Shown here: positions 44,376 to 52,399 of the stretch, piece by piece
Numbering within the stretch: position 1 is the stretch's first letter
Layout of the letters: every line of letters begins with the position of its first letter
From: Bog-756 sp963730685
Lineage (GTDB): Bacteria > Actinomycetota > Acidimicrobiia > Acidimicrobiales > RAAP-2
Direction: 5' to 3'
Assembly (NCBI GenBank): GCA_963730685.1
Contig: CAVSSP010000001.1
Location: 868,001-932,000 of the forward strand
Length of the DNA stretch: 64,000 nucleotides
Position numbers and translations under genes: made by a program
The notes under the pieces: model-generated
What the model was told of the DNA's origin: nothing
What the model saw: the letters and a program-made list of their open reading frames with translations, nothing else
Databases searched by the model: none

Positions 44376-45416
44376 TCGATCCCTCCTCGCTGTTCGAGTC
44401 GGCGCGGAACGGGGACCAGGCCGCCCTGGCCCGCCTGCTCTCGCTGGTGGAGCGGGGAGGGGAGCCTTCCCGCAGCGTTGCCGCCCTGGCCTACAAGTCC
44501 CCCGGCGACGCGTACACGGTGGGGATCACCGGGGCGCCGGGCGCCGGCAAGTCGACGCTCACCGACCGGCTCATCACCATCGCCCGGACCCGGGGCCTCG
44601 GGGTCGGTTCCGACCCCGGCTCGGCCCCGGCGCACGGTCCGGCTCCCACCGCCGCTTCCGGCGGGGGCCATCCGGTGGCGGTCCTGGCGGTCGACCCGTC
44701 GTCGCCGTTCTCGGGCGGGGCCATCCTCGGCGACCGGGTGCGCATGCCCAGCCATGCGCTCGACGAAGGGGTGTTCATCCGGTCGATGGCCACGCGTGGG
44801 CACCTCGGTGGCCTGGCGGTGGCGGTCCCCGACGCCGTGCGGGTGCTGTCGGCCGTCGGGATGCCCGTGGTGCTGCTCGAGACCGTCGGGGTCGGGCAGC
44901 AGGAGGTGGAGGTGGCTGCCGCCACCGACACCACGCTGGTGGTGGTCAACCCGGGGTGGGGCGACGCCATCCAGGCCAACAAGGCGGGGCTCCTCGAGAT
45001 CGCCGACCTGTTCGTGATCAACAAGGCCGATCGGCCCGGGGCGCGCGAGACGCGTCGGGACCTCGAGCTGATGCTCGACCTCACCGACCTCGGCGAGTGG
45101 AGGCCTCCCATCGTGGAGACGGTGGCCTCCACCGGCGAGGGTGTGGAGGCGCTGTGGACCGCCATCGGGGAGCACCGTGCCCACCAGGTGGCGGAGGGGA
45201 GGCTGGTCGCCCAGCGTCGCCGCCGGCTCGAGCGCGAGTTCCACCAGATCCTGGTGGCCCGGGTCGACGAGCAGATCACCGTGCTCGATCGCCGCCGAGC
45301 GGTCCGGTGGCATCCTCGATGCCATGCTGGCGGGCGACCTCGATCCCTACGAGGCGGCCGACCGCCTCCTGGCCCAGCTGCGGGCCGACGGGGACGATCC
45401 AGCCCCGGCCGGCTGA
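44372..45416 (+). CDS. meaB: MeaB/ArgK-type G3E GTPase, frameshifted near 3' end
   Basis: A GTPase chaperone of B12-dependent acyl-CoA mutases, about 347 residues if corrected. Seen: Walker A VGITGAPGAGKSTL, VLAVDPSSPFSGGAILGDRV, VLLETVGVGQQEVEVA and the guanine motif NKADRPGARET. After about DEQITVL the read frame departs from the family; the frame shifted by one base carries GGILDAMLAGDLDPYEAADR and then RLLAQL, the expected C terminus, and stops at 45416. One extra base near 45285-45300 would explain it. I chose ATG 44372 (MIDPSSLF) over a GTG five codons upstream. No mutase gene lies in the window. Confidence 0.85.
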
Positions 45417-45458
45417 ATCGCACCCTCGGTGCCCGGGGCGCTCGGGTAGCGTGCGGGC

Positions 45459-47213
45459 GTGACTCAGGAGGCCGACCAGATGTTCAACACCGGCCCGGTG
45501 CCGGTGGCGTCCATCGGCGAGCTCAACCGAGCCGTGCGCAGCTACCGCGATCCCCTCCCGCCGCCCGAGGAGGACCCGCTGTGGTTCCAGCGGGCGGTGT
45601 TCTACGAGGTACTGATCAGAGGCTTCTTCGACGGGAACAACGACGGCGTGGGGGACATCCCCGGCCTGATCGCCAAACTCGATTATCTCCAGTGGCTGGG
45701 GGTCGACTGCCTCTGGCTGCTGCCCTTCTACCCGTCACCGCTGCGTGACGGCGGGTACGACATCAGCGACTACTACTCGGTCCACCCCGAGAGCGGCACC
45801 GTCGACGATCTGAAGCGGCTGCTGGAGGAGGCGCACGCTCGGGGCATCCGGGTCATCGCCGACCTGGTCATCAACCACACCAGCGATCAGAACCCCTGGT
45901 TCATCGAGTCACGGCAGAGTCGCGACAACCCCAAGGCCGACTGGTACGTGTGGAACGACGACGACCAGCGGTGGCCCGAGGCCCGGGTCGTCTTCATCGA
46001 CGTGGAGCGGTCGAACTGGGCCTACGACCCGGTGCGCAACCAGTACTACTGGCACCGCTTCTACTCCCATCAGCCCGACCTCAACTACGACAACCCCGAA
46101 GTGGCCGATGCCATGCTCAACGTCGTCCGGTACTGGCTCGATCTCGGTCTCGACGGCTTCCGCCTCGATGCCGTCCCGTTCCTCTTCCAAAAGGACGGGA
46201 CGGCGGGTGAGAACCTCCCGGAGACGCACGCCTTCATCCGCCGGGTCCGAGCCGAGCTCGACGCCAACTACCCGGGCCGCATCCTGTTGGCCGAGGCCAA
46301 CGGCTGGCCCGCCGACGTGGCCGACTACTTCGGCGACGACGACGAGTGCCACCTGTGCTTCAACTTCCCGCTGATGCCCCGGTTGTTCATGGCGGTCCGG
46401 CGGGAGCAGAGCTTCCCCATCACGGAGATCCTGGCCCAGACCCCCGAGGCCCCGGGCAGCTCCCAATGGGCCATCTTCCTCCGCAATCACGACGAGCTGA
46501 CCCTGGAGATGGTCACCGAGGAGGAGAGGGACTACCTGTTCGCCGAGTACGCCAAGGACCCGCGTATGAAGCGGCACATGGGGATCGGCCGCCGCCTCGC
46601 CCCCCTCCTCGACCGCGACCGGCGACTCTCCGAGCTGCTCTTCTACCTCTTGTTCACCCTGCCGGGGAGCCCGGTCCTGTACTACGGGGACGAGATCCAG
46701 ATGGGGGACAACCTCTACCTGGGCGACCGTGACTCGGTGCGCACGCCGATGCAGTGGACGCCGGACCGCAACGGTGGCTTCAGCCGGGCCGACTTCGCCC
46801 AGCTCTACCTGCCGCCGCTGATGGACCCGGTGTACGGGTACTCGGCGGTCAATGTGGAGGCCCAGCAGCGCAATCCGAGTTCCTTCCTGCACTGGATGCG
46901 GCGGATCCTGGCCGTCCGGAGGGAGTTCCCGGTGCTCGGGACGGGCGACCTGGTGGTGATCTCGTCGGCCAACCCGTCGGTGCTGGCCTTCGTGCGCCTG
47001 GCCCAGGACCGGCCCGAACGAGGCCCGGTCAACCCGGTGCTCTGCGTCCACAACCTGAGCCGGCTGGCCCAACCGGCCGAGCTCCACGTGGAGCGGTGGG
47101 TGGGGCGCCAGCCCATCGAGCTCCTGGGTCGGGTGGCGTTCCCCCTCATCGGCTCGGGGCCGTACCCGGTCACACTGGCGCCCTACGGGTCCCAGTGCTT
47201 CGAGCTGGCCTGA
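45459..47213 (+). CDS. treS: trehalose synthase (maltose alpha-D-glucosyltransferase)
   Basis: A 584-residue GH13 enzyme that interconverts maltose and trehalose. Seen: the (beta/alpha)8 motifs ADLVINHTSDQ, DGFRLDAVPF with nucleophile Asp237, LLAEAN with acid/base Glu279, and LRNHDE with Asp345. WFQRAVFYEVLIRGFFDGNN and MKRHMGIGRRLAPLL are diagnostic for TreS. There is no fused maltokinase domain and no kinase gene follows. GTG start at 45459, with an in-frame ATG at 45480 as an alternative. Probably acts in trehalose/glycogen balance and osmotic stress. Confidence 0.93.
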   Translation: MTQEADQMFNTGPVPVASIGELNRAVRSYRDPLPPPEEDPLWFQRAVFYEVLIRGFFDGNNDGVGDIPGLIAKLDYLQWLGVDCLWLLPFYPSPLRDGGYDISDYYSVHPESGTVDDLKRLLEEAHARGIRVIADLVINHTSDQNPWFIESRQSRDNPKADWYVWNDDDQRWPEARVVFIDVERSNWAYDPVRNQYYWHRFYSHQPDLNYDNPEVADAMLNVVRYWLDLGLDGFRLDAVPFLFQKDGTAGENLPETHAFIRRVRAELDANYPGRILLAEANGWPADVADYFGDDDECHLCFNFPLMPRLFMAVRREQSFPITEILAQTPEAPGSSQWAIFLRNHDELTLEMVTEEERDYLFAEYAKDPRMKRHMGIGRRLAPLLDRDRRLSELLFYLLFTLPGSPVLYYGDEIQMGDNLYLGDRDSVRTPMQWTPDRNGGFSRADFAQLYLPPLMDPVYGYSAVNVEAQQRNPSSFLHWMRRILAVRREFPVLGTGDLVVISSANPSVLAFVRLAQDRPERGPVNPVLCVHNLSRLAQPAELHVERWVGRQPIELLGRVAFPLIGSGPYPVTLAPYGSQCFELA

Positions 47214-47332
47214 GCCGGGCCCGCAGGGCGGTCGGTCCAGGTCCGTCCAGCCGGGGATGGGTCGAGGTCCCCGTCGGCGTTACTTCTCAATTCAACGAAC
47301 CACTAGCACGTTAAATGGGCAACAACGAGGCC

Positions 47333-47397
<65 letters not shown>

Positions 47398-47430
47398 CGC
47401 GGCCCGCCCCGGGGACGATCCGGGGAATCC

Positions 47431-48423
47431 TCAGACGGTGCCGGCGGCGGGAACCCGGACGGCCAGCTCCTCGGCGGCCTCCTCGGGGTTCACGATGTTG
47501 ATGAGGACCCCGGTCCCGAGCTCGAACCCGGCCACGGTGGTGAGCTTCGGCATGACGTGGATGTGCCAGTGGTAGGGCTCGGGGGCGCGGTAGGGAGCGG
47601 AGTGGAAGACCAGGTTGTAGGCGACGTCGCCCACCACGTCCCGGAGGCGTCCGAGGACGGCCTTGAGGGCCCTGCCCACGGCCACCAGGTCGGAGGGTGG
47701 GCTGTGGTGGAGGTGGGGACCGTGCGCCCGGGGGATCACCAGCATCTCGTAGGGGACGCCGCTCCAGAAGGGGCAGATCACGAGCACCCGCTCGTCGGCG
47801 TAGACGACCCGGTGGTTGACGTTCTCCTCGGCGTCCATGGTGGTGCACAACAGGCAGCGCCCGGCGAACCGGGCGAAGCCCGCCTGCTCCTCCACCAGCT
47901 CGCGGGGGACGAAGGACATGCCGAGGAGCTGGCCGTGGGGGTGCTCGATGGAGGCGCCGGCCTCGCGTCCGGAGTTGACGATGGCCTGGCTGTAGCGCAG
48001 GCCCGGGATCTTGGAGTGCTCTTCGATCCGATCGCGGATGGCGTTCATCACCGCCGTGGTCTGCTCGTCACTCAGCATGGACCACGAGTTCTGGTGGTCG
48101 GGGGAGAGCACGACGACTTCGTGGATACCGCCGGCCGAGGCCTGCGTGAAGACCGGGCCACGGTTGGTCACCACGAACGGCGCGTTGCCCTCGAAGGCGG
48201 GGTAACGGTTCGGCACCACCCGGACCAGCCAGTTGCCCTCGGCATCGGTCGTCTCGAGGGTGGGGGAGAGGTTCTCCTCGTTGCCGGGGCAGAAGGGACA
48301 CGGCCGGGACGTGTCGGCCTGGATGGGTGCAGTGCGGGGGAGGAAGGCCTGAGGTCGTGTGGCCCGGTCGGTGCTCACGACCACCCAACGGCCGGTGAGA
48401 GGGTCAAGTCGGAGCTGGTTCAT
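47431..48423 (-). CDS. galT: galactose-1-phosphate uridylyltransferase family protein
   Basis: A 330-residue HIT-superfamily enzyme exchanging UMP between UDP-sugar and sugar-1-phosphate (Leloir pathway). Seen: CPFCPGNEENLSPT (metal site), VVPNRYPAFEG, the active site NSGREAGASIEHPHGQLLG, and EPYHWHIHVMP. The ATG at 48423 gives the typical MNQLRLDPLTGRWVVVS start; a longer in-frame reading to 48672 is not conserved. No galK or galE is adjacent. The related ADP-glucose phosphorylase role cannot be excluded. Confidence 0.88.
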   Translation of the reverse strand: MNQLRLDPLTGRWVVVSTDRATRPQAFLPRTAPIQADTSRPCPFCPGNEENLSPTLETTDAEGNWLVRVVPNRYPAFEGNAPFVVTNRGPVFTQASAGGIHEVVVLSPDHQNSWSMLSDEQTTAVMNAIRDRIEEHSKIPGLRYSQAIVNSGREAGASIEHPHGQLLGMSFVPRELVEEQAGFARFAGRCLLCTTMDAEENVNHRVVYADERVLVICPFWSGVPYEMLVIPRAHGPHLHHSPPSDLVAVGRALKAVLGRLRDVVGDVAYNLVFHSAPYRAPEPYHWHIHVMPKLTTVAGFELGTGVLINIVNPEEAAEELAVRVPAAGTV

Positions 48424-48643
48424 CAGAAGTGCGGAACACCCCTGTCTTGTCGCCGGTTCTGCACGTGCACGTCGGTCGCCACCTCGGTTCGGTTCTGTCT
48501 TCGCGCTCGTCACCGAGGTGGAGTACCGGGGCGGCGAGATCCCACTCTCTAACGTAGCAATTCCGTGGCCAGATGAGGGAGCAATGGCCTGGCGCCAGGG
48601 TGGTGGGTGCCGGCCGGGACCCACCGGGTGCCAGAATCGCCCG

Positions 48644-49138
48644 ATGCCCGTGCCCCCCACCCTGGTCCTCACCGTCGAACCACCGACCGGGGCGGCCTAC
48701 GACCTGGTGCTGTTGGCCCATGTACTCAGCGTCCTGGTGGGGTTGGGGTCGGTGGTGGTGGCGGGCGGCTTCGCCCTCGTACTCGGGCGTTCGGGAGCCG
48801 GGTCCGAGTCGGTCCGCCGCTACTACCGGCCCGGGGTGAACTGGGCGGGCCGGGTGCTGTTCCTGGTCCCGGTGTTCGGCGTGTCGCTGGTGCTGATGAG
48901 CCACGGTGCGTGGTCGTTCGGCGACGGATGGATCACCATCGGGCTGGCCTTGTGGGCGGTCGTGGCGGTGGGGGCGGAGATGGCCCTGTGGCCTGCCGAG
49001 CGGGACCTGCAAGAGGCGGTGGCCGACGGGGCCGGCGCCGCCGACGTCCGCGCCCGGTGCCACGCCGTCGCCGCCATGGCGGCGCTCGGCTTCGTCCTGG
49101 TGGTGGTGGCCTCGGCCGTCATGGTGGCCAAGCCCTGA
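48644..49138 (+). CDS. small integral membrane protein, DUF2269-like
   Basis: A 164-residue protein with four hydrophobic helices (about 20-44, 65-85, 93-114 and 140-160). YDLVLLAHVLSVLVGLGSVV is like the first helix of the DUF2269 family. A His in that helix could bind a cofactor, but this is speculation. The ATG at 48644 is chosen because the upstream in-frame sequence overlaps the divergent galT control region. It converges with the P450 gene. Function unknown. Confidence 0.6.
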   Translation: MPVPPTLVLTVEPPTGAAYDLVLLAHVLSVLVGLGSVVVAGGFALVLGRSGAGSESVRRYYRPGVNWAGRVLFLVPVFGVSLVLMSHGAWSFGDGWITIGLALWAVVAVGAEMALWPAERDLQEAVADGAGAADVRARCHAVAAMAALGFVLVVVASAVMVAKP

Positions 49139-49241
49139 AGGCGGGCCGAACCCTGAAGGATCCCGCCGGTATGGCACCCTGCCGGTATGGCATCCCGCCG
49201 CCGGACCATCGGGTCGGCAGATCTCGTCAGGCCGGCTGCGG

Positions 49242-50519
49242 TCAGGCCGGCGAGTACCGACAGTCGAGGTGCTTGATGCCGTTGATGAAGTTGGAGTGGA
49301 GGCGGTCGGGCTCCCCGGCAGCCTCGATATCGGGGAGCCGCTTCAGCAACTCGCGCAGCATCACGTCGATCTCGCGTCGGGCCAGGTGGGCACCGAGGCA
49401 GAAGTGGGGCCCGGCGGCGCCGAATCCGAAATGGGGGTTGGGGTCTCGCCGGACGTCGAACCGGTAGGGGTCGACGAACACCGACTCGTCGCGGTTGGCC
49501 GAGTTGTAGAACAACAGGACCTTGTCCCCGGCATGCAGCTCCTCGCCCGAAAGGACGGTGTCCTCGGTGACGGTGCGGCGCATCCAGATGACCGGGGACG
49601 CCCACCGGACGATCTCGTCCACGCCGGTGGCACCGATGGCGGCGGGGTCGGCTTGCCACAGCTGCCGTTCGGCTGGGTGCTCGGTGAGCGCCAGCAGGCC
49701 ATGGGTGATGGCGTTGCGGGTGGTCTCGTTGCCGGCGGTGAGCAGGAGGATGAAGAAGGACGCCAACTCGCCCGAGGTCAGTGCCTCGCCGTCGATGTTG
49801 GTGGTGATGAGGGCGGTGGTGAGGTCGTCGGTGGGGTGGTCGACCCGATGGGCGCTCAGCTCGTTCATCAGGTCGGTGAGCTCTTGGCCGGCATTGATGA
49901 ACGCCAGCACCGGATCGCTCCCCTCGGGGATGTACTCCGGGTCGCCGTTGCTCAAGATGATGTTCGAGCACCGGAACACCGTGGCGTACTCGGAGGGCGG
50001 CACGCCCATCATGTCGCAGATGATCTCGAGGGGGAAGGGGGCGGCGATCTCGGTCACGAAGTCGCAGGCGCCCAGGCCCGCCGCCCGCTTGATGACCCGG
50101 TCGGCCACCTCTTCGATGTTCTGCTCGATGCTCTTGATCCGGCGGGGGTTGAAGGCGGCCGACACGATGCGGCGGAGGCGGGCGTGGCGGGGGTTGTCGG
50201 TCGAGATCATGCCGGCGAAGTACTCCACCATCTCGGGAGGGAGGTCGAGGATGCTCACCGCCCCCTGGCCCGAACAGTAGATCTCGGGATGCCGGCTGAT
50301 CTCGCTGATGTCTGCGTGCCGGGTCACGGCCCGGTAGCCGGGGCCCGGAGGTGGGGCCAGCGGGGAGGTGGCGGTGGCGTCGGGCTCCTCGAAGAACGCC
50401 AGGGGCCGTTCGCGGCGGAGGAGGCCGAAGGCGCCCTCGCGCTGACTCCAGGGGCGGTCCCAGAACTCGAGGTCGGAGAGGTCGATCTCATCGAGGCTCA
50501 GCACGGAGTCGGGGATCAT
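49242..50519 (-). CDS. cytochrome P450
   Basis: A 425-residue soluble P450. Seen: the oxygen-binding I helix LLTAGNETTRNAITHG, the K-helix ExxR in EIVRWASPVIWMRR, and the heme loop FGFGAAGPHFCLGAHLARRE with the proximal Cys, here quoted in part. The overall pattern resembles actinobacterial CYP125/CYP142-like steroid or fatty acid hydroxylases; the substrate is unproven. The ATG at 50519 has AAGGTG upstream and is preferred to one three codons earlier. No ferredoxin gene is adjacent. Confidence 0.92.
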   Translation of the reverse strand: MIPDSVLSLDEIDLSDLEFWDRPWSQREGAFGLLRRERPLAFFEEPDATATSPLAPPPGPGYRAVTRHADISEISRHPEIYCSGQGAVSILDLPPEMVEYFAGMISTDNPRHARLRRIVSAAFNPRRIKSIEQNIEEVADRVIKRAAGLGACDFVTEIAAPFPLEIICDMMGVPPSEYATVFRCSNIILSNGDPEYIPEGSDPVLAFINAGQELTDLMNELSAHRVDHPTDDLTTALITTNIDGEALTSGELASFFILLLTAGNETTRNAITHGLLALTEHPAERQLWQADPAAIGATGVDEIVRWASPVIWMRRTVTEDTVLSGEELHAGDKVLLFYNSANRDESVFVDPYRFDVRRDPNPHFGFGAAGPHFCLGAHLARREIDVMLRELLKRLPDIEAAGEPDRLHSNFINGIKHLDCRYSPA

Positions 50520-50564
50520 GTGCTGCACCTTACCGAGCGGGTCCGAGTGCCAGCAACGACCTGC

Positions 50565-51200
50565 TCAGAGCCGGCCCAGCACCGCCCTGGCCTCCTCGAC
50601 CCGACCCTCCGCCACGAGGGGCACCACCTGCTCGTCGAGCACGGCGTCCCAGTCCACCGACTCCGTCGGTCGCCCTGCGTCCCGGATCCGCCGGCGCGCC
50701 TCGTCCACCAACCCGACCACGACGGCGATCTGCTCGGGGATGGCGGCGGCGATCCGGGTCCGCAGCCAACGGGACAGGGCCGGGCTGGCGCCCCCGGTCG
50801 ACACGGCGACGGTGACCGGCCCCTCCCGGTGGACGGCGGGGAGCTGCATCGAACCCGGGGTCGCCTGGTCGGCCGAGCTCACCAGCACCCCGGCGGCGGC
50901 GGCGTCCTCGACCACCGCCCGGTCGACGTCGGGGGATCCGGTGGCGGTGATCACCAGGTGGTAGCCGGACACCTCGCCCCGGTGGTAGGCGCGACGGTGC
51001 ACGGTGAGGGAGGGATTGGCATCGATGTCGGCCACGGTGGCCGGGGCCACGATGGTGACCAGCCCACCCGACGCCACCAGGCCGTCGGCCCGGCGGGCGG
51101 CCACGGGCCCGCCTCCGACCACGAGGCAGTTCCGGCCGACCAGGTCGAGGAGGACGGGGTAGCCGACATAGCCGCCTGCCTCCGGGACTCCGCTACTCAT
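50565..51200 (-). CDS. cysG: precorrin-2 dehydrogenase / sirohydrochlorin ferrochelatase (CysG N-terminal type)
   Basis: A 211-residue Met8/CysG-B domain protein that makes siroheme, the cofactor of the sulfite reductase encoded next door. Seen: YPVLLDLVGRNCLVVGGGPVAARR (quoted in parts: CLVVGGGPVAARR), the NAD-binding loop VVITATGSPDVDRAV-like segment and STGGASPALSRWLRTRI. It lacks the methyltransferase half. It is divergent from cysH. A 20-bp duplication covers its start: an ATG at 51220 opens a seven-residue frame that ends in an ATGA overlap with the true ATG at 51200. Confidence 0.9.
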   Translation of the reverse strand: MSSGVPEAGGYVGYPVLLDLVGRNCLVVGGGPVAARRADGLVASGGLVTIVAPATVADIDANPSLTVHRRAYHRGEVSGYHLVITATGSPDVDRAVVEDAAAAGVLVSSADQATPGSMQLPAVHREGPVTVAVSTGGASPALSRWLRTRIAAAIPEQIAVVVGLVDEARRRIRDAGRPTESVDWDAVLDEQVVPLVAEGRVEEARAVLGRL

Positions 51201-51231
51201 GACGACGGCCTGCTACTCATGACGACGGCCT
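51192..51231 (-). repeat. perfect 20-bp duplication over the cysG start codon
   Basis: The plus-strand unit GCTACTCATGACGACGGCCT occurs twice, 51192-51211 and 51212-51231. On the minus strand each copy contains ATGAGTAGC. The upstream copy encodes a seven-residue frame (MSSRPSS) whose TGA overlaps the ATG of cysG. Confidence 0.92.
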
Positions 51232-51708
51232 CCGCCCCTCCAACCGCCGCTGGTCCCGACCGGGCACATCGCCCCAGTTCGGAGCATTCTGGACCCCATC
51301 ACCGGCACCCGCTCCTGCCCATTCTCCTACCTCTCCGATGGGGATTGTTTCAAATCCTGATCTGGTTAGTCATGTATAATCAGCGGACATCGGAGCCGGT
51401 CCTCGGATTGTCGGAAATCCCGATCCCGATTGGGGAATGGAACCGGTCAGCATGTGGTTGGCCAGTGAGCGGGTGCGGGATCCGGCAACACGGAATCCGA
51501 AGAGTCCGACGAGAGAGTGTCACGCACGAAGAGTACGCATCAAAGCATCGGGTACGGAGGCAGCAGGGGGGCCACGAGGTCGCCGCCAATGCCGGGGGGT
51601 CGGTGATGATCGCAGTCCGAGGCATCGCAGTTCGAGGTCCAGCAGTTCGAGGTCCAGCAGTTCGAGGTCCAGCAGTTCGAGGTCCAGCAGTTCGAGGCAG
51701 AGAGGGTT
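51201..51708. promoter_or_regulatory. divergent control region of the sulfur genes
   Basis: This 508-bp interval separates cysG from cysH. A perfect TATAAT at 51375-51380, preceded directly by TG, stands in the A/T-richest patch of the region and points to cysH, giving a leader of about 320 nt. The leader holds inverted segments around 51400-51440 (CCGATCCCGATTGG and neighbours) and the 15-bp repeats listed separately. It is long enough for leader-based control, but no known riboswitch is recognised. Confidence 0.45.
51628..51697 (+). repeat. 15-bp tandem repeat in the cysH leader
   Basis: CAGTTCGAGG recurs at 51628, 51643, 51658, 51673 and 51688, with unit CAGTTCGAGGTCCAG, followed within 12 bp by the cysH start. 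A diverged copy stands at about 51612. The frame of cysH through the repeats has two stops upstream and no start codon, so the repeats are not part of cysH. Confidence 0.9.
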
Positions 51709-52398
51709 GTGAAGGTGAGCATCGTGGCCAGTAAGTCCGAATTGGTGCAACTGGGCGAGGAGATGGACGAGCAGTCGGCCGCCTTCGAGACCGCCCCGGC
51801 CGGGCTGGTCGTCGCATGGGCCATCCAACGATTCGGCTCGAAGCTGGCCATCTCGGCGTCCTTCCAGGATGCGGTGTTGATCGACATCGCGGCATCGGTC
51901 GACCCCACCATCGAGGTGGTGTTCCTCGACACCGGGTCCCACTTCCCCGAGACGCTCGAGTACGTCGAGACCGTCCGCTCGCGCTACGACCTCAACCTGA
52001 CCGTGACCCAGCCGGCGGCCGGAGCCGAGCAGTGGCCCTGTGGCAGCGCCCAGTGCTGCGAGTTCCGCAAGGTCCGACCGCTCAAGCAGGCCCTGGCCGG
52101 CAAGGACGCGTGGATGACCGGGGTGAAGCGGGTCGATGCCGCCACCCGCCGCGAGGCCCCCATCGTGGCGTTCGACGAGAACTGGGGCATGGTGAAGGTG
52201 AACCCGCTGGCCACCTGGACGGAGCAGGATGTCGCCGGCTATGCCGCCGACCACGACCTTCCCCAGCATCCGCTCGTCGCCAAGGGCTATCTCTCCATCG
52301 GCTGCGCCCCGACCACGCGTCCGGTGACCATCGGTGAGGATCCGCGCGCCGGACGGTGGGCCGACTCGGACAAGGTTGAGTGCGGATTGCACGCCTGA
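51709..52398 (+). CDS. cysH: phosphoadenylyl/adenylyl-sulfate reductase with altered Fe-S ligand
   Basis: A 229-residue reductase that turns activated sulfate into sulfite. Seen: ISASFQDAVLID (P-loop-like PPi motif), VFLDTGSHFPETLEYV, the paired cysteines Cys116-Cys117 in AQCCEFRKVRPL, LSIGCAP with Cys199, and the catalytic ECGLH with Cys225. APS reductases bind [4Fe-4S] through CC and CxxC; here the last position is Thr202 (CAPTTRP), so one ligand is missing. GTG 51709 or, with better spacing from GAGAGG, GTG 51715 is the start. Sulfite reductase follows one base after the stop. Confidence 0.9.
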   Translation: MKVSIVASKSELVQLGEEMDEQSAAFETAPAGLVVAWAIQRFGSKLAISASFQDAVLIDIAASVDPTIEVVFLDTGSHFPETLEYVETVRSRYDLNLTVTQPAAGAEQWPCGSAQCCEFRKVRPLKQALAGKDAWMTGVKRVDAATRREAPIVAFDENWGMVKVNPLATWTEQDVAGYAADHDLPQHPLVAKGYLSIGCAPTTRPVTIGEDPRAGRWADSDKVECGLHA

Positions 52399-52399
52399 A

